DNA of 64,000 nt from Buchnera aphidicola (Diuraphis noxia). GTDB taxonomy: Bacteria; Pseudomonadota; Gammaproteobacteria; Enterobacterales; Enterobacteriaceae. A program made the translations under genes and the position numbers. Location of the stretch: NCBI RefSeq assembly GCF_001700895.1, contig NZ_CP013259.1, positions 186,001-250,000 of the forward strand. Reading direction: 5' to 3'. Below the pieces are notes generated by a model, which worked only from the letters and a program-made list of their open reading frames with translations, made no database searches and was not told the DNA's origin. This document shows, piece by piece, positions 40,430 through 51,437 of this stretch (positions within the stretch are counted from its first letter, which is position 1; every line of letters starts with the position of its first letter).

Positions 40430-41851
40430 ATGCATCAAGAAATTTATACAAAAGTTGTTGTGATTGGCTCAGGACCTGCTGGATATTCTGCAGCTTTTCG
40501 TTGTTCAGATTTAGGCTTAGATACAATTTTAATAGAACGTTATAATAAATTAGGTGGTGTTTGTTTAAATGTAGGTTGTATTCCTTCTAAAGCATTGTTA
40601 CATATAGCAAAGGTAATTAAAGAATCAAAAGAATTACATACAACAGGAGTGTCATTTAATCCGCCATTAATTAACATTGAGAAAATTAGAAGTTGGAAAG
40701 AAACCATTGTCAGCAAATTGACGACTGGTTTATCTAATATGCAAAAAAAAAGAAAAATACAAGTTGTTCAAGGAAGTGCTATTTTTAATACGGATAAAAG
40801 TCTTGTAGTGATAAATAAAGAGAAAAAAATTACTATTTTTTTTGAACATGCAATTATTGCTACTGGTTCTCATCCTATTAAAATTTCTTCTATACCTAAC
40901 GATGATGTCAGAATCTGGAATTCGACTGATGCTTTAATGTTGAAAAATATACCGAATCGTTTTTTAATTATAGGGGCTGGAATTGTTGGACTTGAAATGG
41001 CGACTATATACAGTGCATTGGGTTCTAAAGTTGATGTAATTGATCGTTTTAAACATTTTTTACCTTCAGTAGATAAAGATGTCAGTGATTTATATATAAA
41101 ATCTATTAATAATAGATTTAATTTAATACTTAATACTCATGTAGAAAAAATTAAATCAATAAATAATAAATTAATGGTAAAAATAATAGAAAACGATATT
41201 AATAAAAGATATGTATCTTATGATGCAATATTGGTAGCTATTGGAAGAACTCCAAATATTCATGAAATAGGACTAGATAAAATAGGAATAAAAATTAATA
41301 ATTTTGGATTTATTGAAACAAATCAACAATTACAAACAAATATATCTCATATTTATGCTATTGGTGATGTCACAGGTCCCCCTATGTTAGCCCATAAAGG
41401 CATACATGAAGGACATATTGCAGCAGAAGTTATTTCTGGTAAAAATCATTATTTTGAACCTAAAGTCATACCATTAGTATCGTATACAGAACCAGAAATT
41501 GCTTGTGTAGGATTAAATGAAAAAGAAGCAAAAAAAAACAATATAGATTATGAAGTCTCGATTTTTCCTTGGAATGCATCTGGAAGAGCGGTTGCTTGTA
41601 ATGCTACTGTAGGTATGACAAAATTAATTTTTAATAAAAATAATAATGAAATTATTGGTGGTTCTATTATAGGTACTAATGCAGGTGAATTAATTGGTGA
41701 AGTTAGTCTTGCAATTGAAATGGGTTGTAATGTAGAAGATATCGCATTAACTATTCATGCTCATCCTACTTTATCTGAATCAATTGGTTTATCTGCAGAA
41801 ATTTTTCAAGGAACTATAACAGATTTATTAAATGTGAAATCTAAAAAATAA
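40430..41851 (+). CDS. lpd: Dihydrolipoamide dehydrogenase (E3)
   Basis: Reoxidises dihydrolipoamide in pyruvate and oxoglutarate dehydrogenase complexes using FAD and NAD+. The redox disulfide is in GGVCLNVGCIPSKALLH, the FAD loop is VVVIGSGPAGYSAAF, the NAD loop is LIIGAGIVGLEMATIY, and the catalytic His/Glu of the partner subunit is in AHPTLSESIGL. Length is 473 aa from ATG 40430 (E. coli 474), which has AGAGG at seven bases; the upstream in-frame extension from 40403 is rejected. It ends the operon aceE-aceF-lpd. Confidence 0.98.
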   Translation: MHQEIYTKVVVIGSGPAGYSAAFRCSDLGLDTILIERYNKLGGVCLNVGCIPSKALLHIAKVIKESKELHTTGVSFNPPLINIEKIRSWKETIVSKLTTGLSNMQKKRKIQVVQGSAIFNTDKSLVVINKEKKITIFFEHAIIATGSHPIKISSIPNDDVRIWNSTDALMLKNIPNRFLIIGAGIVGLEMATIYSALGSKVDVIDRFKHFLPSVDKDVSDLYIKSINNRFNLILNTHVEKIKSINNKLMVKIIENDINKRYVSYDAILVAIGRTPNIHEIGLDKIGIKINNFGFIETNQQLQTNISHIYAIGDVTGPPMLAHKGIHEGHIAAEVISGKNHYFEPKVIPLVSYTEPEIACVGLNEKEAKKNNIDYEVSIFPWNASGRAVACNATVGMTKLIFNKNNNEIIGGSIIGTNAGELIGEVSLAIEMGCNVEDIALTIHAHPTLSESIGLSAEIFQGTITDLLNVKSKK

Positions 41852-41859
41852 CTTTTTTA

Positions 41860-41895
41860 AAGTTATCTAATGAAAAGTTTTTTATTAGATAACTT
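41860..41895. terminator. Terminator between convergent lpd and speD
   Basis: A 12-bp perfect stem (AAGTTATCTAAT with ATTAGATAACTT) and a 12-base loop directly after the lpd stop. The downstream T-run is short (AAAAGTTTT) on the plus strand; on the minus strand TTTAAAAAAG follows. Confidence 0.65.
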
Positions 41896-42014
41896 AAAAG
41901 TTTTGATAAATGTACAATATTAAAAAATTAATAAATAACTCTAAAAAAATATTTCTTACGAAGACGGAAAAAATTCACGTTTTTCATAACATATCTTTTG
42001 TAATTATTATAACT

Positions 42015-42821
42015 TTACGAAAAATTAACTTTATTTTCAGTTATATTTCTGCCGTAATATATTTCTCTCATTTCTTTCCATAATAAATTAATTATATGAG
42101 ATTGTTGTTCTTTTTTTAAATCTTGTAAATTAATATTAAATAAATAATTTTTTAAATTAAATTCTCTTAATAACATTCTAGTATGAAAAATATTTTCTTG
42201 ATATACGTTGACATCGACCATATCATACATGGCTTTTATGTTATCGGACATAAAATTTTGAATTGAATTAATGTCATGATCAATAAAGTGTTTGATACCA
42301 TTAATATCTCGAGTAAATCCTCTAACACGATATTCAATAGTAACAATATCAGATTCTAATTTATGTATAAGATAATTTAAAGCGTTAAGAGGTGATATAA
42401 TCCCACATGTTGAAATTTCAATATCTGCTCGAAATGTGCAAATTCCACTTTGTGGATCGCTTTCTGGATATGTATGCACACATATATGACTTTTATCTAA
42501 ATGAGCAACAACAGAAGATGATATTATATTGTCGTTTAATACATTAATTTTATCTATATTTATTGGTTCTTCACAAACTAAAATAGTTACACTTGCACCT
42601 TGTGGTTCATAATCTTGATGAAATATATTTAAAACATTAGCACCAATAATTGAACAAGTTTTTCTTAGTATTTTAGTTAATCGAATAGCATTATACTGTT
42701 CATCAATATAAGAAATATAACCGTTACGTGAATCATTAGTATTCGCATAGCAAATATCATAGATACAAAAACTTAGGCTTTTAGTTAAATTATTAAAGCC
42801 ATATAATTTTAGTTTTTGCAA
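42015..42821 (-). CDS. speD: S-adenosylmethionine decarboxylase proenzyme
   Basis: Makes decarboxylated SAM, the aminopropyl donor for spermidine. It autocleaves before the Ser in [15 protein letters not shown] to create the pyruvoyl cofactor, near residue 111; [19 protein letters not shown] supplies other active-site residues. Length is 268 aa (E. coli 264). It follows speE by 26 bp with AGGAG upstream of the ATG, forming speE-speD. Because putrescine synthesis genes are not here, the diamine substrate probably comes from elsewhere or the host (inference). Confidence 0.97.
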   Translation of the reverse strand: MQKLKLYGFNNLTKSLSFCIYDICYANTNDSRNGYISYIDEQYNAIRLTKILRKTCSIIGANVLNIFHQDYEPQGASVTILVCEEPINIDKINVLNDNIISSSVVAHLDKSHICVHTYPESDPQSGICTFRADIEISTCGIISPLNALNYLIHKLESDIVTIEYRVRGFTRDINGIKHFIDHDINSIQNFMSDNIKAMYDMVDVNVYQENIFHTRMLLREFNLKNYLFNINLQDLKKEQQSHIINLLWKEMREIYYGRNITENKVNFS

Positions 42822-42847
42822 TTTAATTATTCTCCTATGAAAGGATT

Positions 42848-43708
42848 TTAATTTTTGTCTAATTCATTAATAATATATTCAGGCAAATAAAAACTGCTGA
42901 TATGAATTTTAGCATTATAGTAATTAAAAGCTAATTTTGCATTTTTTATACGTGATTGTAGGTTTTTGAGAGTGTTTTTACGATATTCTATATTGTTAGT
43001 ACCCCATGCAAACATCATTATTCCTCCATAATAAGTTGGAATAGTTGCATGATAAAAACTTGTGTCATGAAAGTGTTTTTTTAAATTTTTTAAAGTCAGA
43101 AAAGTTTCTTTTTTTTGTAAAAAAAACACACCATTTTGTGCCACAAAAATACCATTCTTATCAAGACAATTTTTACAGTTTAAGTAAAATTTTGATGAAA
43201 ATAAATTTTTTCCATATTTTATAGGATCTGTTGAATCTGATATAATTAAATCAAATTTTTCTTTGGTTTTGTTTGTAAAGTTTAAACCATCGTCAATAAT
43301 TAATTTTAAACGTGAGTCTTTATAAGAATTTTTACTATGATTAGGAAAAAATTTTTTACATATATCAATAATTTCATGATCAATTTCAACCATAGTAATA
43401 TTTTCAATTGTTTTATGTCTACATACTTCGCGTAGTATACCTCCATCTCCTCCTCCTATTATTAAGACATTTTTTATTAACCCATGAGAAAATACAGGAA
43501 TATGAGTTAACATTTCATGATATATAAATTCATCTTTTTCAGTTGTTTGAACAACGTCATCTATTACCATAATGTTACCAAAAAAAGAATTCTTGAATAT
43601 CATTATTTCTTGATAATTAGTTTTTTTTTTATATAATAGTTCGTCAATTAAAAAATGTTGTCCAAAATGACAATAAAGTTTTTCATGCCATATTTTTTTG
43701 CAATTCAT
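42848..43708 (-). CDS. speE: Spermidine synthase
   Basis: Transfers an aminopropyl group from decarboxylated SAM to putrescine. Motifs are [37 protein letters not shown] (SAM-like binding), IDDGLNFTN and ISDSTDPI with the catalytic Asp, and [14 protein letters not shown]. Length is 286 aa (E. coli 288). A sense A10 run at 43630-43621 (codes KKK at residues 28-30) is in frame, a useful comparison for the frameshifted genes. It is the first gene of speE-speD. Confidence 0.98.
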   Translation of the reverse strand: MNCKKIWHEKLYCHFGQHFLIDELLYKKKTNYQEIMIFKNSFFGNIMVIDDVVQTTEKDEFIYHEMLTHIPVFSHGLIKNVLIIGGGDGGILREVCRHKTIENITMVEIDHEIIDICKKFFPNHSKNSYKDSRLKLIIDDGLNFTNKTKEKFDLIISDSTDPIKYGKNLFSSKFYLNCKNCLDKNGIFVAQNGVFFLQKKETFLTLKNLKKHFHDTSFYHATIPTYYGGIMMFAWGTNNIEYRKNTLKNLQSRIKNAKLAFNYYNAKIHISSFYLPEYIINELDKN

Positions 43709-43828
43709 GGTATTATTTTTTTATCCTATAAAATATAACGTTATAGATTTTTTGTATTAATACAAAATTCTAAGTATATTGTGATAATAGATTTTTTTAT
43801 TAAATTATTTAAAAGAAGGAAAGTGATT

Positions 43829-43903
43829 TTATCGAAATAAATTAATTTTTAAAATTTATCTAATATCATTAATTAAAAAAATTTTAAAAAATATTTTCGA
43901 TAA
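43829..43903 (-). repeat. Imperfect inverted repeat downstream of mtnN
   Basis: TTATCGAAATA at the left and TATTTTCGATAA at the right enclose AT-rich complementary stretches, forming a long imperfect hairpin about 57 bp after the mtnN stop. It could end the erpA-mtnN transcript or protect its 3' end. The rest of the 250-bp gap shows nothing further. Confidence 0.4.
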
Positions 43904-43959
43904 GATTATCAAAAAAATTATAATAATACTAACTTTTATTACTTTGATTTATATACTTT

Positions 43960-44658
43960 TTATATTTTTACTATATTTTCTAAAATTATTTTTACTATTT
44001 GAAAAGATCGAAAAGATGCAGTACTAATATTTTTTTTAAAATTTACAGTTGCGTTGACATCAGATAAATCAGAAATAGTTTTTATGCAAATTAAAGGAAT
44101 TGTAAATTGATAACACACTTGTGCTATTGCGGCTGATTCCATATCAACAGCTACTGCAGAAGGAAATTGATTTTTTAATTTTTTTATAGATAAATTGTTA
44201 TTAATAAAAGTATCTCCACTAATTATTAGTCCTGTATTAAATGTTAATTTAATTTTTTTAGTAATATTTTTTATATATATATATATATCTTTTTTTATTA
44301 AAAAATTTTGTGGATATTTAGGTATTTGCCCTAGAGAATAACCAAAATTTGTTAAATTTACATCGTGATAACATATTTTTTTTGGAATGACAATATCGCC
44401 AACATTTAATGATGTAATTAAACTTCCGGCGGATCCACTATTAATAATAATGTCTATTTTATACAAATTGATAAGAATCATACATGCTATGCTAGAAGAA
44501 ACTTTACCTATTCCTGATTTTACTAAAAAGATATTATTTTTTTTAAAAATACTTATATAAATTTTACAATTTCCAATTTTTTTTTTTGTGTATGGAAACA
44601 TCATGTTTTTTAATGTTTTAATTTCTTGATTGATTGCGCCTATTATTCCAATTTTCAT
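43960..44658 (-). CDS. mtnN: 5'-methylthioadenosine/S-adenosylhomocysteine nucleosidase
   Basis: Cleaves adenine from MTA, the by-product of SpeE, and from SAH. Family motifs are MKIGIIGAINQEIKTLK at the start, INSGSAGSLITSLNVGDIV, and the catalytic region VAVDMESAAIAQVC and KTISDLSDVNAT with the Asp. Length is 232 aa as in E. coli. A TA-repeat of about 17 bases at 44272-44288 encodes part of the loop KKDIYIYIKNITKK, a potential mutation hot spot that is presently in frame. The location near speED makes metabolic sense though it lies on a separate transcript after erpA. Confidence 0.97.
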   Translation of the reverse strand: MKIGIIGAINQEIKTLKNMMFPYTKKKIGNCKIYISIFKKNNIFLVKSGIGKVSSSIACMILINLYKIDIIINSGSAGSLITSLNVGDIVIPKKICYHDVNLTNFGYSLGQIPKYPQNFLIKKDIYIYIKNITKKIKLTFNTGLIISGDTFINNNLSIKKLKNQFPSAVAVDMESAAIAQVCYQFTIPLICIKTISDLSDVNATVNFKKNISTASFRSFQIVKIILENIVKI

Positions 44659-44711
44659 ATTCTTATCATGTATATTGAATTATTAAAATTATTGTGTTAT
44701 TGATATATTTT

Positions 44712-45056
44712 TCAAATGCTAAATGATGAACCACATCCACATGTATTTTTTGCATTCGGATTAGATACTATAAATTTAGAACCTTCTAGGTTTTCTAAAT
44801 AATCGATTTTACCTCCATATAAATATTGAGCACTAATAGGATCAATCACTAATGATACATTGAATTGATTTATTATGATATCATCTTTGGTTACTTTGTC
44901 GTCAAAAATAAATTGATATTGAAAACCACTACATCCACCTCCACTAATATATATTCTTAACTTTAAGTTATTATTTTTTTTTGTTTTGATAAAATCATTT
45001 ATTTTATTCGCTGCTTTTTCAGTAAAACTAATATAGTTTTTATATTTATTTTTCAT
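44712..45056 (-). CDS. erpA: Iron-sulfur cluster insertion protein ErpA
   Basis: A-type carrier that delivers Fe-S clusters to target enzymes. The three cluster cysteines are in [16 protein letters not shown] and [11 protein letters not shown] at the C-terminus. Length is 114 aa, as E. coli ErpA, to which it is more similar than to IscA or SufA. It is 53 bp upstream of mtnN on the same strand. It likely works with GrxD. Confidence 0.97.
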   Translation of the reverse strand: MKNKYKNYISFTEKAANKINDFIKTKKNNNLKLRIYISGGGCSGFQYQFIFDDKVTKDDIIINQFNVSLVIDPISAQYLYGGKIDYLENLEGSKFIVSNPNAKNTCGCGSSFSI

Positions 45057-45141
45057 TCTTATTCTTAGAATACATAAAATGTTTATTTTAGCATAAATAA
45101 ATATTTTTTATATATTTTATATGTTTTATTGTTTAAAAATT

Positions 45142-45182
45142 AGCCCATGTACCAATAAATTTTTTTGTTATTGGCACAGGCT
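45142..45182 (-). terminator. Terminator after ftsZ
   Basis: On the minus strand AGCCTGTGCCAATAA pairs, with small bulges, with TTATTGGTACATGGGCT and is followed by AATTTTT. It lies 75 bp after the ftsZ stop and closes the division and cell-wall cluster; lpxC, which follows ftsZ in E. coli, is absent. Confidence 0.7.
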
Positions 45183-45256
45183 ATTAAGATACAAAGATAA
45201 TTCATCAATACTTAATTGGAATTTTTTTAAAAATACGTTTTTGTGATACAAAGAGA

Positions 45257-46411
45257 TTAATCTGATCTTTTACGAAGAAAAGATGGAATATCTAAATATT
45301 CCGGTTCTTTGTGTGTTTTATTTTCTGTTTTTGTTTTTTCTTGGTTTTTTGTTATTTTATCTATTTTTTTTGGGGAAATATTTAAATATTGATATCGGTA
45401 ATCCATTAATAATTCTCTAGATGATTTATTTTTTATCTGATTAATATCTGAATTTTTTTCCATTCCAATACCTGTAGCAACAACTGTTACTCTCAGAGTA
45501 TCATTCATATCGGGATCTAAAGAAGTTCCTATAACTACTGTTGCATTATCAGAAGAGAAAGATCTAATAGTATTTCCTACTGTTTCAAATTCATCTAATT
45601 TCAAATCAAACCCAGCAGTAATATTAACTAATACACCGCGTGCACCAGACAAATCTATATCTTCTAATAAAGGACTAGATATAGCAATTTCGGCAGCTTC
45701 TTCTGCACGATTTTCTCCTGATGATATACCAGTTCCCATCATTGCATATCCCATTTCTAACATGACAGTACGTACATCAGCAAAGTCTACATTCATTAAA
45801 CCAGGTCTAGTAATCAACTCGGCAATACCTTGTACAGCTCCTTTTAAAACATTATTCGCAGCACTAAAAGCATCAAGTAAAGAAATACCCCGATTGAGTA
45901 CTTTTAATAATTTATCATTAGGAATAGTAATTAAAGAATCTACATATTTTGATAATTCTATAATGCCTTGTTCTGCTACAATCATTCTTTTCTTACCTTC
46001 AAAATTAAAAGGTTTTGTAACTACAGCAACAGTTAAAATACCTAATTCTTTTGCAATTTCTGCAACTACAGGTGCAGCTCCAGTACCTGTCCCTCCACCC
46101 ATTCCAGCAGCTATAAAAACCATATCGGAACCATCTAAAGCAGATTTTAATAATTCTTTATCTTCTTCTGCTGAAGTACGGCCAATTTCTGGATTAGCTC
46201 CTGCACCTAATCCTTTTGTGATGTTGTTACCTATTTGTATGGTTTGCTCTACCTCTATTTTTCTTAAGGCCTGTGCATCAGTATTAACTGAAAAAAATTC
46301 AACTCCTTCGATACGTTCTCTAACCATATGTTCAACTGCGTTTCCACCACCACCTCCAACACCAATGACTTTAATTATTGCGTTGTTGCTTGCTTCTAAA
46401 GGTTCCAACAT
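45257..46411 (-). CDS. ftsZ: Cell division GTPase FtsZ
   Basis: Tubulin-like protein that forms the Z-ring. The signature loop is [19 protein letters not shown] near residue 105; [13 protein letters not shown] and the T7 loop [11 protein letters not shown] are intact. A variable linker precedes the conserved C-terminal peptide [13 protein letters not shown], which binds FtsA. Length is 384 aa (E. coli 383). It follows ftsA by 57 bp. Its sequence is among the best conserved in the window. Confidence 0.99.
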   Translation of the reverse strand: MLEPLEASNNAIIKVIGVGGGGGNAVEHMVRERIEGVEFFSVNTDAQALRKIEVEQTIQIGNNITKGLGAGANPEIGRTSAEEDKELLKSALDGSDMVFIAAGMGGGTGTGAAPVVAEIAKELGILTVAVVTKPFNFEGKKRMIVAEQGIIELSKYVDSLITIPNDKLLKVLNRGISLLDAFSAANNVLKGAVQGIAELITRPGLMNVDFADVRTVMLEMGYAMMGTGISSGENRAEEAAEIAISSPLLEDIDLSGARGVLVNITAGFDLKLDEFETVGNTIRSFSSDNATVVIGTSLDPDMNDTLRVTVVATGIGMEKNSDINQIKNKSSRELLMDYRYQYLNISPKKIDKITKNQEKTKTENKTHKEPEYLDIPSFLRKRSD

Positions 46412-46468
46412 AATTTGTTTCCATTATCTATCATTTATTTATAGAGTTTTAAGTATATTTAATTGTTT

Positions 46469-47725
46469 TTAAAATTCTTTTTTAAACCAATTATTAAGTT
46501 TTTTGAACCATTTTTCAAAAAAAGAAAGTTGTTTTTGTTTTTTTTCAATATTTATATAAAATTCTTTTGCATAATGTAATAAGCCAATTACTGTAGCATA
46601 ATCTGGTTGACTTATGTTTTCTATTAAACCAGAAATATTCAAAGGTTTAGCAATACGTACTTTTTTATTAAATACTTTTTCTGAACAATCAGTTAAATAT
46701 GGAATATTTGATCCACCTCCCGTTAATACTATACCACTAGATAATTGATATTTTTCTCCTTGTTTATGAAGTTTTTTTTGTATATTAAAAATTTTATCTT
46801 TTACTAAATTTAGTAATTCAATATATCTTGATTCAATAACTTCTATCAACGCATCTTGTTGTAAAATTTTTTGGAAATTACTGTTGATATTAGAGCAATC
46901 AATATTTTTAGAGGACCCTAAAGAAGGTTTTATTACAGATCCATATTGCATTTTTATTTTTTCTGCATTAAAATCAGACGTATTAAAAGCATATGAAATA
47001 TCACTAGTGACAATATTTCCTGCATATGGAATAACTTGACTATGTTGTATATAACCATCGATATAAATAGTAAAATCTATCGTTCCTCCTCCTATATCAA
47101 TCATACATACACCTAGTTTACGTTCATCTTTATTTAAAACAGCTTTGCTTGAAGCAAGACCTGAAAAAATCATTTGATCAACTTTTACATCACATCTTTC
47201 TATAGCTTTAACAATATTTTTTGCTATATTTTGATCACAAGTAATTAAATGTACCTTTACTTGCATGCGTACTCCAGATAGTCCTATAGGATTTTTAATT
47301 CCAGATTGTTGATCAATTGAATATTCTTGAGGAATGACGTGTAATATATAATGTTCATTTGGAATTTGAACGGATTTTGCAGTATGGATTACATTTTCTA
47401 TGTCTTCTTTTGTCACTTCATCTTCAGAAATCGGAACTATACCTATTTCATTTTGACAGTGTATATATTTGTTAGATAAAGAAAGATATACAGAAGTAAT
47501 ATGACAGTCAGCCATAATTTCAGCTTGATTAATAGATTCGCGTATACATGTAACAATTTTATCTAAATTGTTAATTCTTCCTTTATCAATTCCCTTTGAT
47601 AAACATATTCCATATCCAATGATTTTCAATGTATTATCTACTAATATTTCTCCCACCAAAGTGACAACTTTAGTAGTGCCAACTTCTAAACCGACTACTA
47701 ACTTTCTATCTTTTGATATAATCAT
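46469..47725 (-). CDS. ftsA: Cell division actin-like protein FtsA
   Basis: Anchors FtsZ to the inner membrane. Actin-type ATPase with VGLEVGTTKVVTLVGE at the N-terminus, the 1C domain inserted around residues 85-165, and ATP-binding segments VCMIDIGGGTIDFTIY and GIVLTGGGSNIPYL. The C-terminal amphipathic membrane helix is FFEKWFKKLNNWFKKEF. Length is 418 aa (E. coli 420). ftsQ, which normally lies between ddlB and ftsA, is not found in the 184-bp gap upstream. Confidence 0.98.
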   Translation of the reverse strand: MIISKDRKLVVGLEVGTTKVVTLVGEILVDNTLKIIGYGICLSKGIDKGRINNLDKIVTCIRESINQAEIMADCHITSVYLSLSNKYIHCQNEIGIVPISEDEVTKEDIENVIHTAKSVQIPNEHYILHVIPQEYSIDQQSGIKNPIGLSGVRMQVKVHLITCDQNIAKNIVKAIERCDVKVDQMIFSGLASSKAVLNKDERKLGVCMIDIGGGTIDFTIYIDGYIQHSQVIPYAGNIVTSDISYAFNTSDFNAEKIKMQYGSVIKPSLGSSKNIDCSNINSNFQKILQQDALIEVIESRYIELLNLVKDKIFNIQKKLHKQGEKYQLSSGIVLTGGGSNIPYLTDCSEKVFNKKVRIAKPLNISGLIENISQPDYATVIGLLHYAKEFYINIEKKQKQLSFFEKWFKKLNNWFKKEF

Positions 47726-47909
47726 TGTTCTTTGGCCTGTACTTTATTACTTTAGTTATTACTTTTTAATCAAACACAATGTTATTGTTTTTGATGTTTA
47801 TGCTATAATAAAATTTGATAATTTAAAAAATTTTTAATTTATTTAATAATTTTTTGAACCATTATCTTTTGATATTAATAGTTTTATTTTATTATTTATC
47901 AGATAAAAT

Positions 47910-48856
47910 TTAACAAGTTTTACTTGGATAGTTGTTTTTAGATTTCTTTAAGTTTAAAATTAATAAAACTAGTTCATCAAATGATATTCCACTTGCTTTA
48001 GCTGCCATTGGAACTAGACTACGATGAGTCATACCAGGTATAGTATTTACTTCTAGTAACCAAAATTGATTTTTTTCATCTAATATAACATCAACTCGTC
48101 CACATCCTTTGCAGTTTAATGTTTTCCATGCTAATAGTGCTATTTTTTTTAGTGTTGTTTCTTGCGCTATGTTTAATCCACTAGGACATGAATATTGAGT
48201 AGAAAAAGATTGGTATTTAGCATTATAATCATAGAAATTATTGTTTGTATAAATACGAATAATTGGTAATATTTCGTTGTTTAAAATAGATATCGTATAT
48301 TCTTTTCCTTTTATAAATTTTTCAATTAAAATATCATCATTATAACTACACACAATATTAATGGCATTACTCAATTCTTTTATACAAGATACTAAAGTAA
48401 TTCCTATGCTCGATCCTTGATTATTTGGTTTTATCAAAATAGGAAATCCTAGTTTTAATATTTTTTGTATTATAGAAGAACTCAACAGTTTTGAGTTTTT
48501 TTTTTAATATAAACATCAGGTATTGTGGGTAAATTACAAGATTTCCATAGTAATTTAGTTCTAAATTTATCTATAGATATTGCAGAAGCCATAATCCCAC
48601 TTCCAGTATAAGGTATATTGAGATATTCGAGAACTCCTTGAATACTCCCATCTTCACCCCCTTTTCCGTGTAACATAATATATACTTTGTCAAACTGTTC
48701 TTTTTTTAAATTACAAATAGACGTATTACGTGTATCAATTGCGTGTGCATCAAAACCAGATTTTATTAGACTTTGGAGTATAACATTTCCTGATTGTATT
48801 GAAATTTCTCTTTCAGAAGATGTTCCACCAAATAAGACTGCTATTTTTTTTTTCAT
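47910..48856 (-). CDS. ddlB: D-alanine--D-alanine ligase B, frameshifted at an A10 run
   Basis: Makes the D-Ala-D-Ala dipeptide for MurF. The first frame (48856 on) covers the N-terminal domain: VLFGGTSSEREISIQSG, HGKGGEDGSIQGVLEYLNIPYTGS and FRTKLLWKS, then stops at KKKTQNC. One extra A in the A10 run 48505-48496 continues as KKKNSKLLSSSIIQK into the second frame with IKPNNQGSSIGI, LIEKFIKGKEYT and WLLEVNTIPGMTHRSLVP (ATP-grasp and substrate residues). The restored protein is 315 aa (E. coli 306). The separate Met start of the second frame is not a real start. It follows murC by 13 bp. Confidence 0.93.
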
Positions 48857-48869
48857 TGTGTTTTTTCTT

Positions 48870-50306
48870 TTATTGGTAAATTAATATTTTTTTCATAATT
48901 GTATCTATATTTCCTGCTCCTTGTATTAAAATAACATCATTGCCTGTTACTTTAGAAAGAAGTGTAGTCATAATGAAATTGTTATTAGAAATTAATGTTA
49001 TATCAATTTTTCCAGATTTTTTTATATCTTGGTACAGTGAATAACTATTTGCTCCAGATATAAATTTTTCGTTAGCAGAATATACATTTAATATTAAAAG
49101 AGTATCAACTGTTACTAAAACTTTAATAAATTCATAATATAAATTATATGTTCTCGTATATCTATGAGGTTGAAATATCATTATTAAATTTTTTTTTGGC
49201 CAACTTGTTCGTATTGTTTTAATAGTTTCAGAAAGCTCCGTAGGATGATGTCCGTAATCATCTATGAGTATAGAATTTTTATTATTAATGTTATCTTTTG
49301 TGATTGAAAGATATCCAAGATATTCAAATCTTCTCGCAGTTCCTTGAAAATTTTTTAGTGTTTTAATTATATCTTCAGTTTTTAATCCCTGACTTAAAGA
49401 AAAAGCAACAGCGGCAGCTGCATTTAATGCGTTATGTTTACCTGGTATATTTAATTTGATACTTAATTTTATCTTTTTGTTAACAATTAATGAAAAAAAT
49501 CCAAGAAAAGAATGTTGTCGATAACAGAGAATGCGAATATCTGCGTTTTTATTAAATCCATATGTTATAATTTGACATTTTATTTTGGAAAAAATATTAG
49601 GAATAGGAAAATTATCTATGCATATTATCGCTATTCCATGTATTGGTATTTTTTTTAAAAATTTTAAAAACGTTTCTATTAATTGTTGCAAACTATTATA
49701 GTGATCCATGTGATCTGATTCAATATTTGTTACGATAGCTATCGTTGGATTTAAATACAGAAATGAAGCATCACTTTCATCAGCTTCTACAATAAAGTAT
49801 CTAGAAGAACCTAGTGTAGCATAAGAGTTTATAGATTTTATTAATCCACCGTTAATGCAAGTAGGATTTAATCTACTTCTAATACAGATATCTGTAATCA
49901 TTGAAGTAGTAGTAGTTTTTCCATGTGTACCTGAAATGGCTATGCCAGTTTTAAATTTCATTAATATTTGAAGCATTTCTGCTCTTAATAATATAGGAAT
50001 ATTATATTTTTTAGCAGAAGTAATCTCTGGATTGTTTGATAAAACAGCGCTAGATTTAATAACAAAATCAGAATTTTTAATATTTTTTTTAGAGTGTTTA
50101 AAATATATATTAGCTCCTAAGTTAATTAATGTATCTGTAACAGCATTTTTCAATAAGTCAGATCCGCTAATGTTATAACCCAATTTTAACAAAATTAAAG
50201 CAATACCTCCCATTCCTGTACCACCGATACCAATAAAATGGATATTTTTTATTTTTTTTTTGTTATAAACAAAAAAATTAATATTTTTTATGTCATTGAC
50301 ATTCAT
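48870..50306 (-). CDS. murC: UDP-N-acetylmuramate--L-alanine ligase
   Basis: Adds L-Ala to UDP-MurNAc, the first peptide step of peptidoglycan precursor synthesis. Domain 1 has [19 protein letters not shown], the ATP loop is [18 protein letters not shown] near residue 118, and [14 protein letters not shown] marks the C-terminal domain. Length is 478 aa (E. coli 491). The 5' end contains a sense A10 run at 50260-50251 (NKKKIK) which is in frame with ATG 50306. It lies between murG and ddlB. Confidence 0.98.
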   Translation of the reverse strand: MNVNDIKNINFFVYNKKKIKNIHFIGIGGTGMGGIALILLKLGYNISGSDLLKNAVTDTLINLGANIYFKHSKKNIKNSDFVIKSSAVLSNNPEITSAKKYNIPILLRAEMLQILMKFKTGIAISGTHGKTTTTSMITDICIRSRLNPTCINGGLIKSINSYATLGSSRYFIVEADESDASFLYLNPTIAIVTNIESDHMDHYNSLQQLIETFLKFLKKIPIHGIAIICIDNFPIPNIFSKIKCQIITYGFNKNADIRILCYRQHSFLGFFSLIVNKKIKLSIKLNIPGKHNALNAAAAVAFSLSQGLKTEDIIKTLKNFQGTARRFEYLGYLSITKDNINNKNSILIDDYGHHPTELSETIKTIRTSWPKKNLIMIFQPHRYTRTYNLYYEFIKVLVTVDTLLILNVYSANEKFISGANSYSLYQDIKKSGKIDITLISNNNFIMTTLLSKVTGNDVILIQGAGNIDTIMKKILIYQ

Positions 50307-50375
50307 ATTTTTATCTTTTAAGATTTAATTTTTAATTTTCAATTTATTTTAATATTTTTTAAAATATAATATTGA

Positions 50376-51437
50376 CTATTCATTAATAGTATCGTGAATA
50401 ATTTCAGAAATTTTTAATATTGAATCGCGAATTCCTAAAGAATAAGATTGTATTGCCATTTTTAACAGAGTTTCTCTGTTTAACTGATTAATTATATTAA
50501 TGATTAATGTTGTATTTAAATATTTTTGATCGATGATTTTTGCGGCACCAATACTTTCAAGTTCTTGTGCATTTTTGTGTTGTTGTTTGTCTTTATGTGG
50601 GTATGGTATAAAAATTGCTCCTAATCCTACTACAGATATTTCACTGACAGTGAGAGCTCCGGAACGACAAATAATTATGTCTGCCCATTCATATGCAGAA
50701 GCTATATTTGTAATAAAAGAAACAATAATACTTGAATTTAATCCTAATTGTTTATATTTTTTTTTGGTTTTTTTAAATTCGAAATTTCCAGATTGATGCC
50801 AAACAATAATTTTTTCTTTTAACAAACAAGCGACTTCTGGTAAAATTGTATTTAATATTGAAGCTCCTTGACTCCCTCCAACTACTAATACTCGAATAGG
50901 TCCCTCCCTGTTTTTAAAACGGTTTTTAGGTGACGGAATGTTTATTATATTTTCACAAATTGGATTTCCTACTAGTTCTGCATTTTTAAGTGATCCAGAA
51001 TAAGCCTGCATATTTTTTGTAGATATTTTAGATAGCCATTGATTAGTAAGACCAGCAATTTTGTTTTGTTCATGTAAAATAAATGGAATTTTGGAGCACC
51101 AAGCGGCGATTCCTCCTGGACCAGATACGTATCCTCCCATACCTAATATAATGTCTGGAGACCAATTTTTTATTATTTTTTTTACTTTCCAAAAAGATTT
51201 TAATATATAAATTGGACAGAAAATTAAGTTTTTTAAACTGGCATTACGTAATCCTTTAATTTCAATAAAATGTATTTTTATTCCATGTTTTGGAATAATT
51301 TCAGCTTCAATGTTATTTTTCGTACCAATCCAATTGACATTCCAGCCCATTTTTATTAAAAATTTTGCTATAGTTAAAGCTGGAAAAACATGACCTCCAC
51401 TGCCACCTGACATAATGATTATTTTTTTTGAAATCAT
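50376..51437 (-). CDS. murG: MurG transferase (lipid II synthesis)
   Basis: Adds GlcNAc from UDP-GlcNAc to lipid I at the inner face of the cytoplasmic membrane. N-terminal [18 protein letters not shown], acceptor region [15 protein letters not shown] and [14 protein letters not shown], and the donor-site [12 protein letters not shown] and [11 protein letters not shown] are present. Length is 353 aa (E. coli 355). Its ATG overlaps the ftsW stop (ATGA), implying coupled translation. Confidence 0.98.
   Translation of the reverse strand: MISKKIIIMSGGSGGHVFPALTIAKFLIKMGWNVNWIGTKNNIEAEIIPKHGIKIHFIEIKGLRNASLKNLIFCPIYILKSFWKVKKIIKNWSPDIILGMGGYVSGPGGIAAWCSKIPFILHEQNKIAGLTNQWLSKISTKNMQAYSGSLKNAELVGNPICENIINIPSPKNRFKNREGPIRVLVVGGSQGASILNTILPEVACLLKEKIIVWHQSGNFEFKKTKKKYKQLGLNSSIIVSFITNIASAYEWADIIICRSGALTVSEISVVGLGAIFIPYPHKDKQQHKNAQELESIGAAKIIDQKYLNTTLIINIINQLNRETLLKMAIQSYSLGIRDSILKISEIIHDTINE

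Noticed and set aside
45762..46472. 236-codon plus-strand ORF
   Set aside because: It lies antisense to ftsZ; its Pro/Ser/Ala-rich translation is the mirror of well conserved FtsZ codons and matches no family.
47726..47909. Remnant of ftsQ between ddlB and ftsA
   Set aside because: The gap is too short and I could not recognise any FtsQ segment in any frame.
48482..48485. Two separate genes for the two ddlB parts
   Set aside because: They are the two halves of one enzyme joined across an A10 run; the second part has no ribosome binding site of its own.
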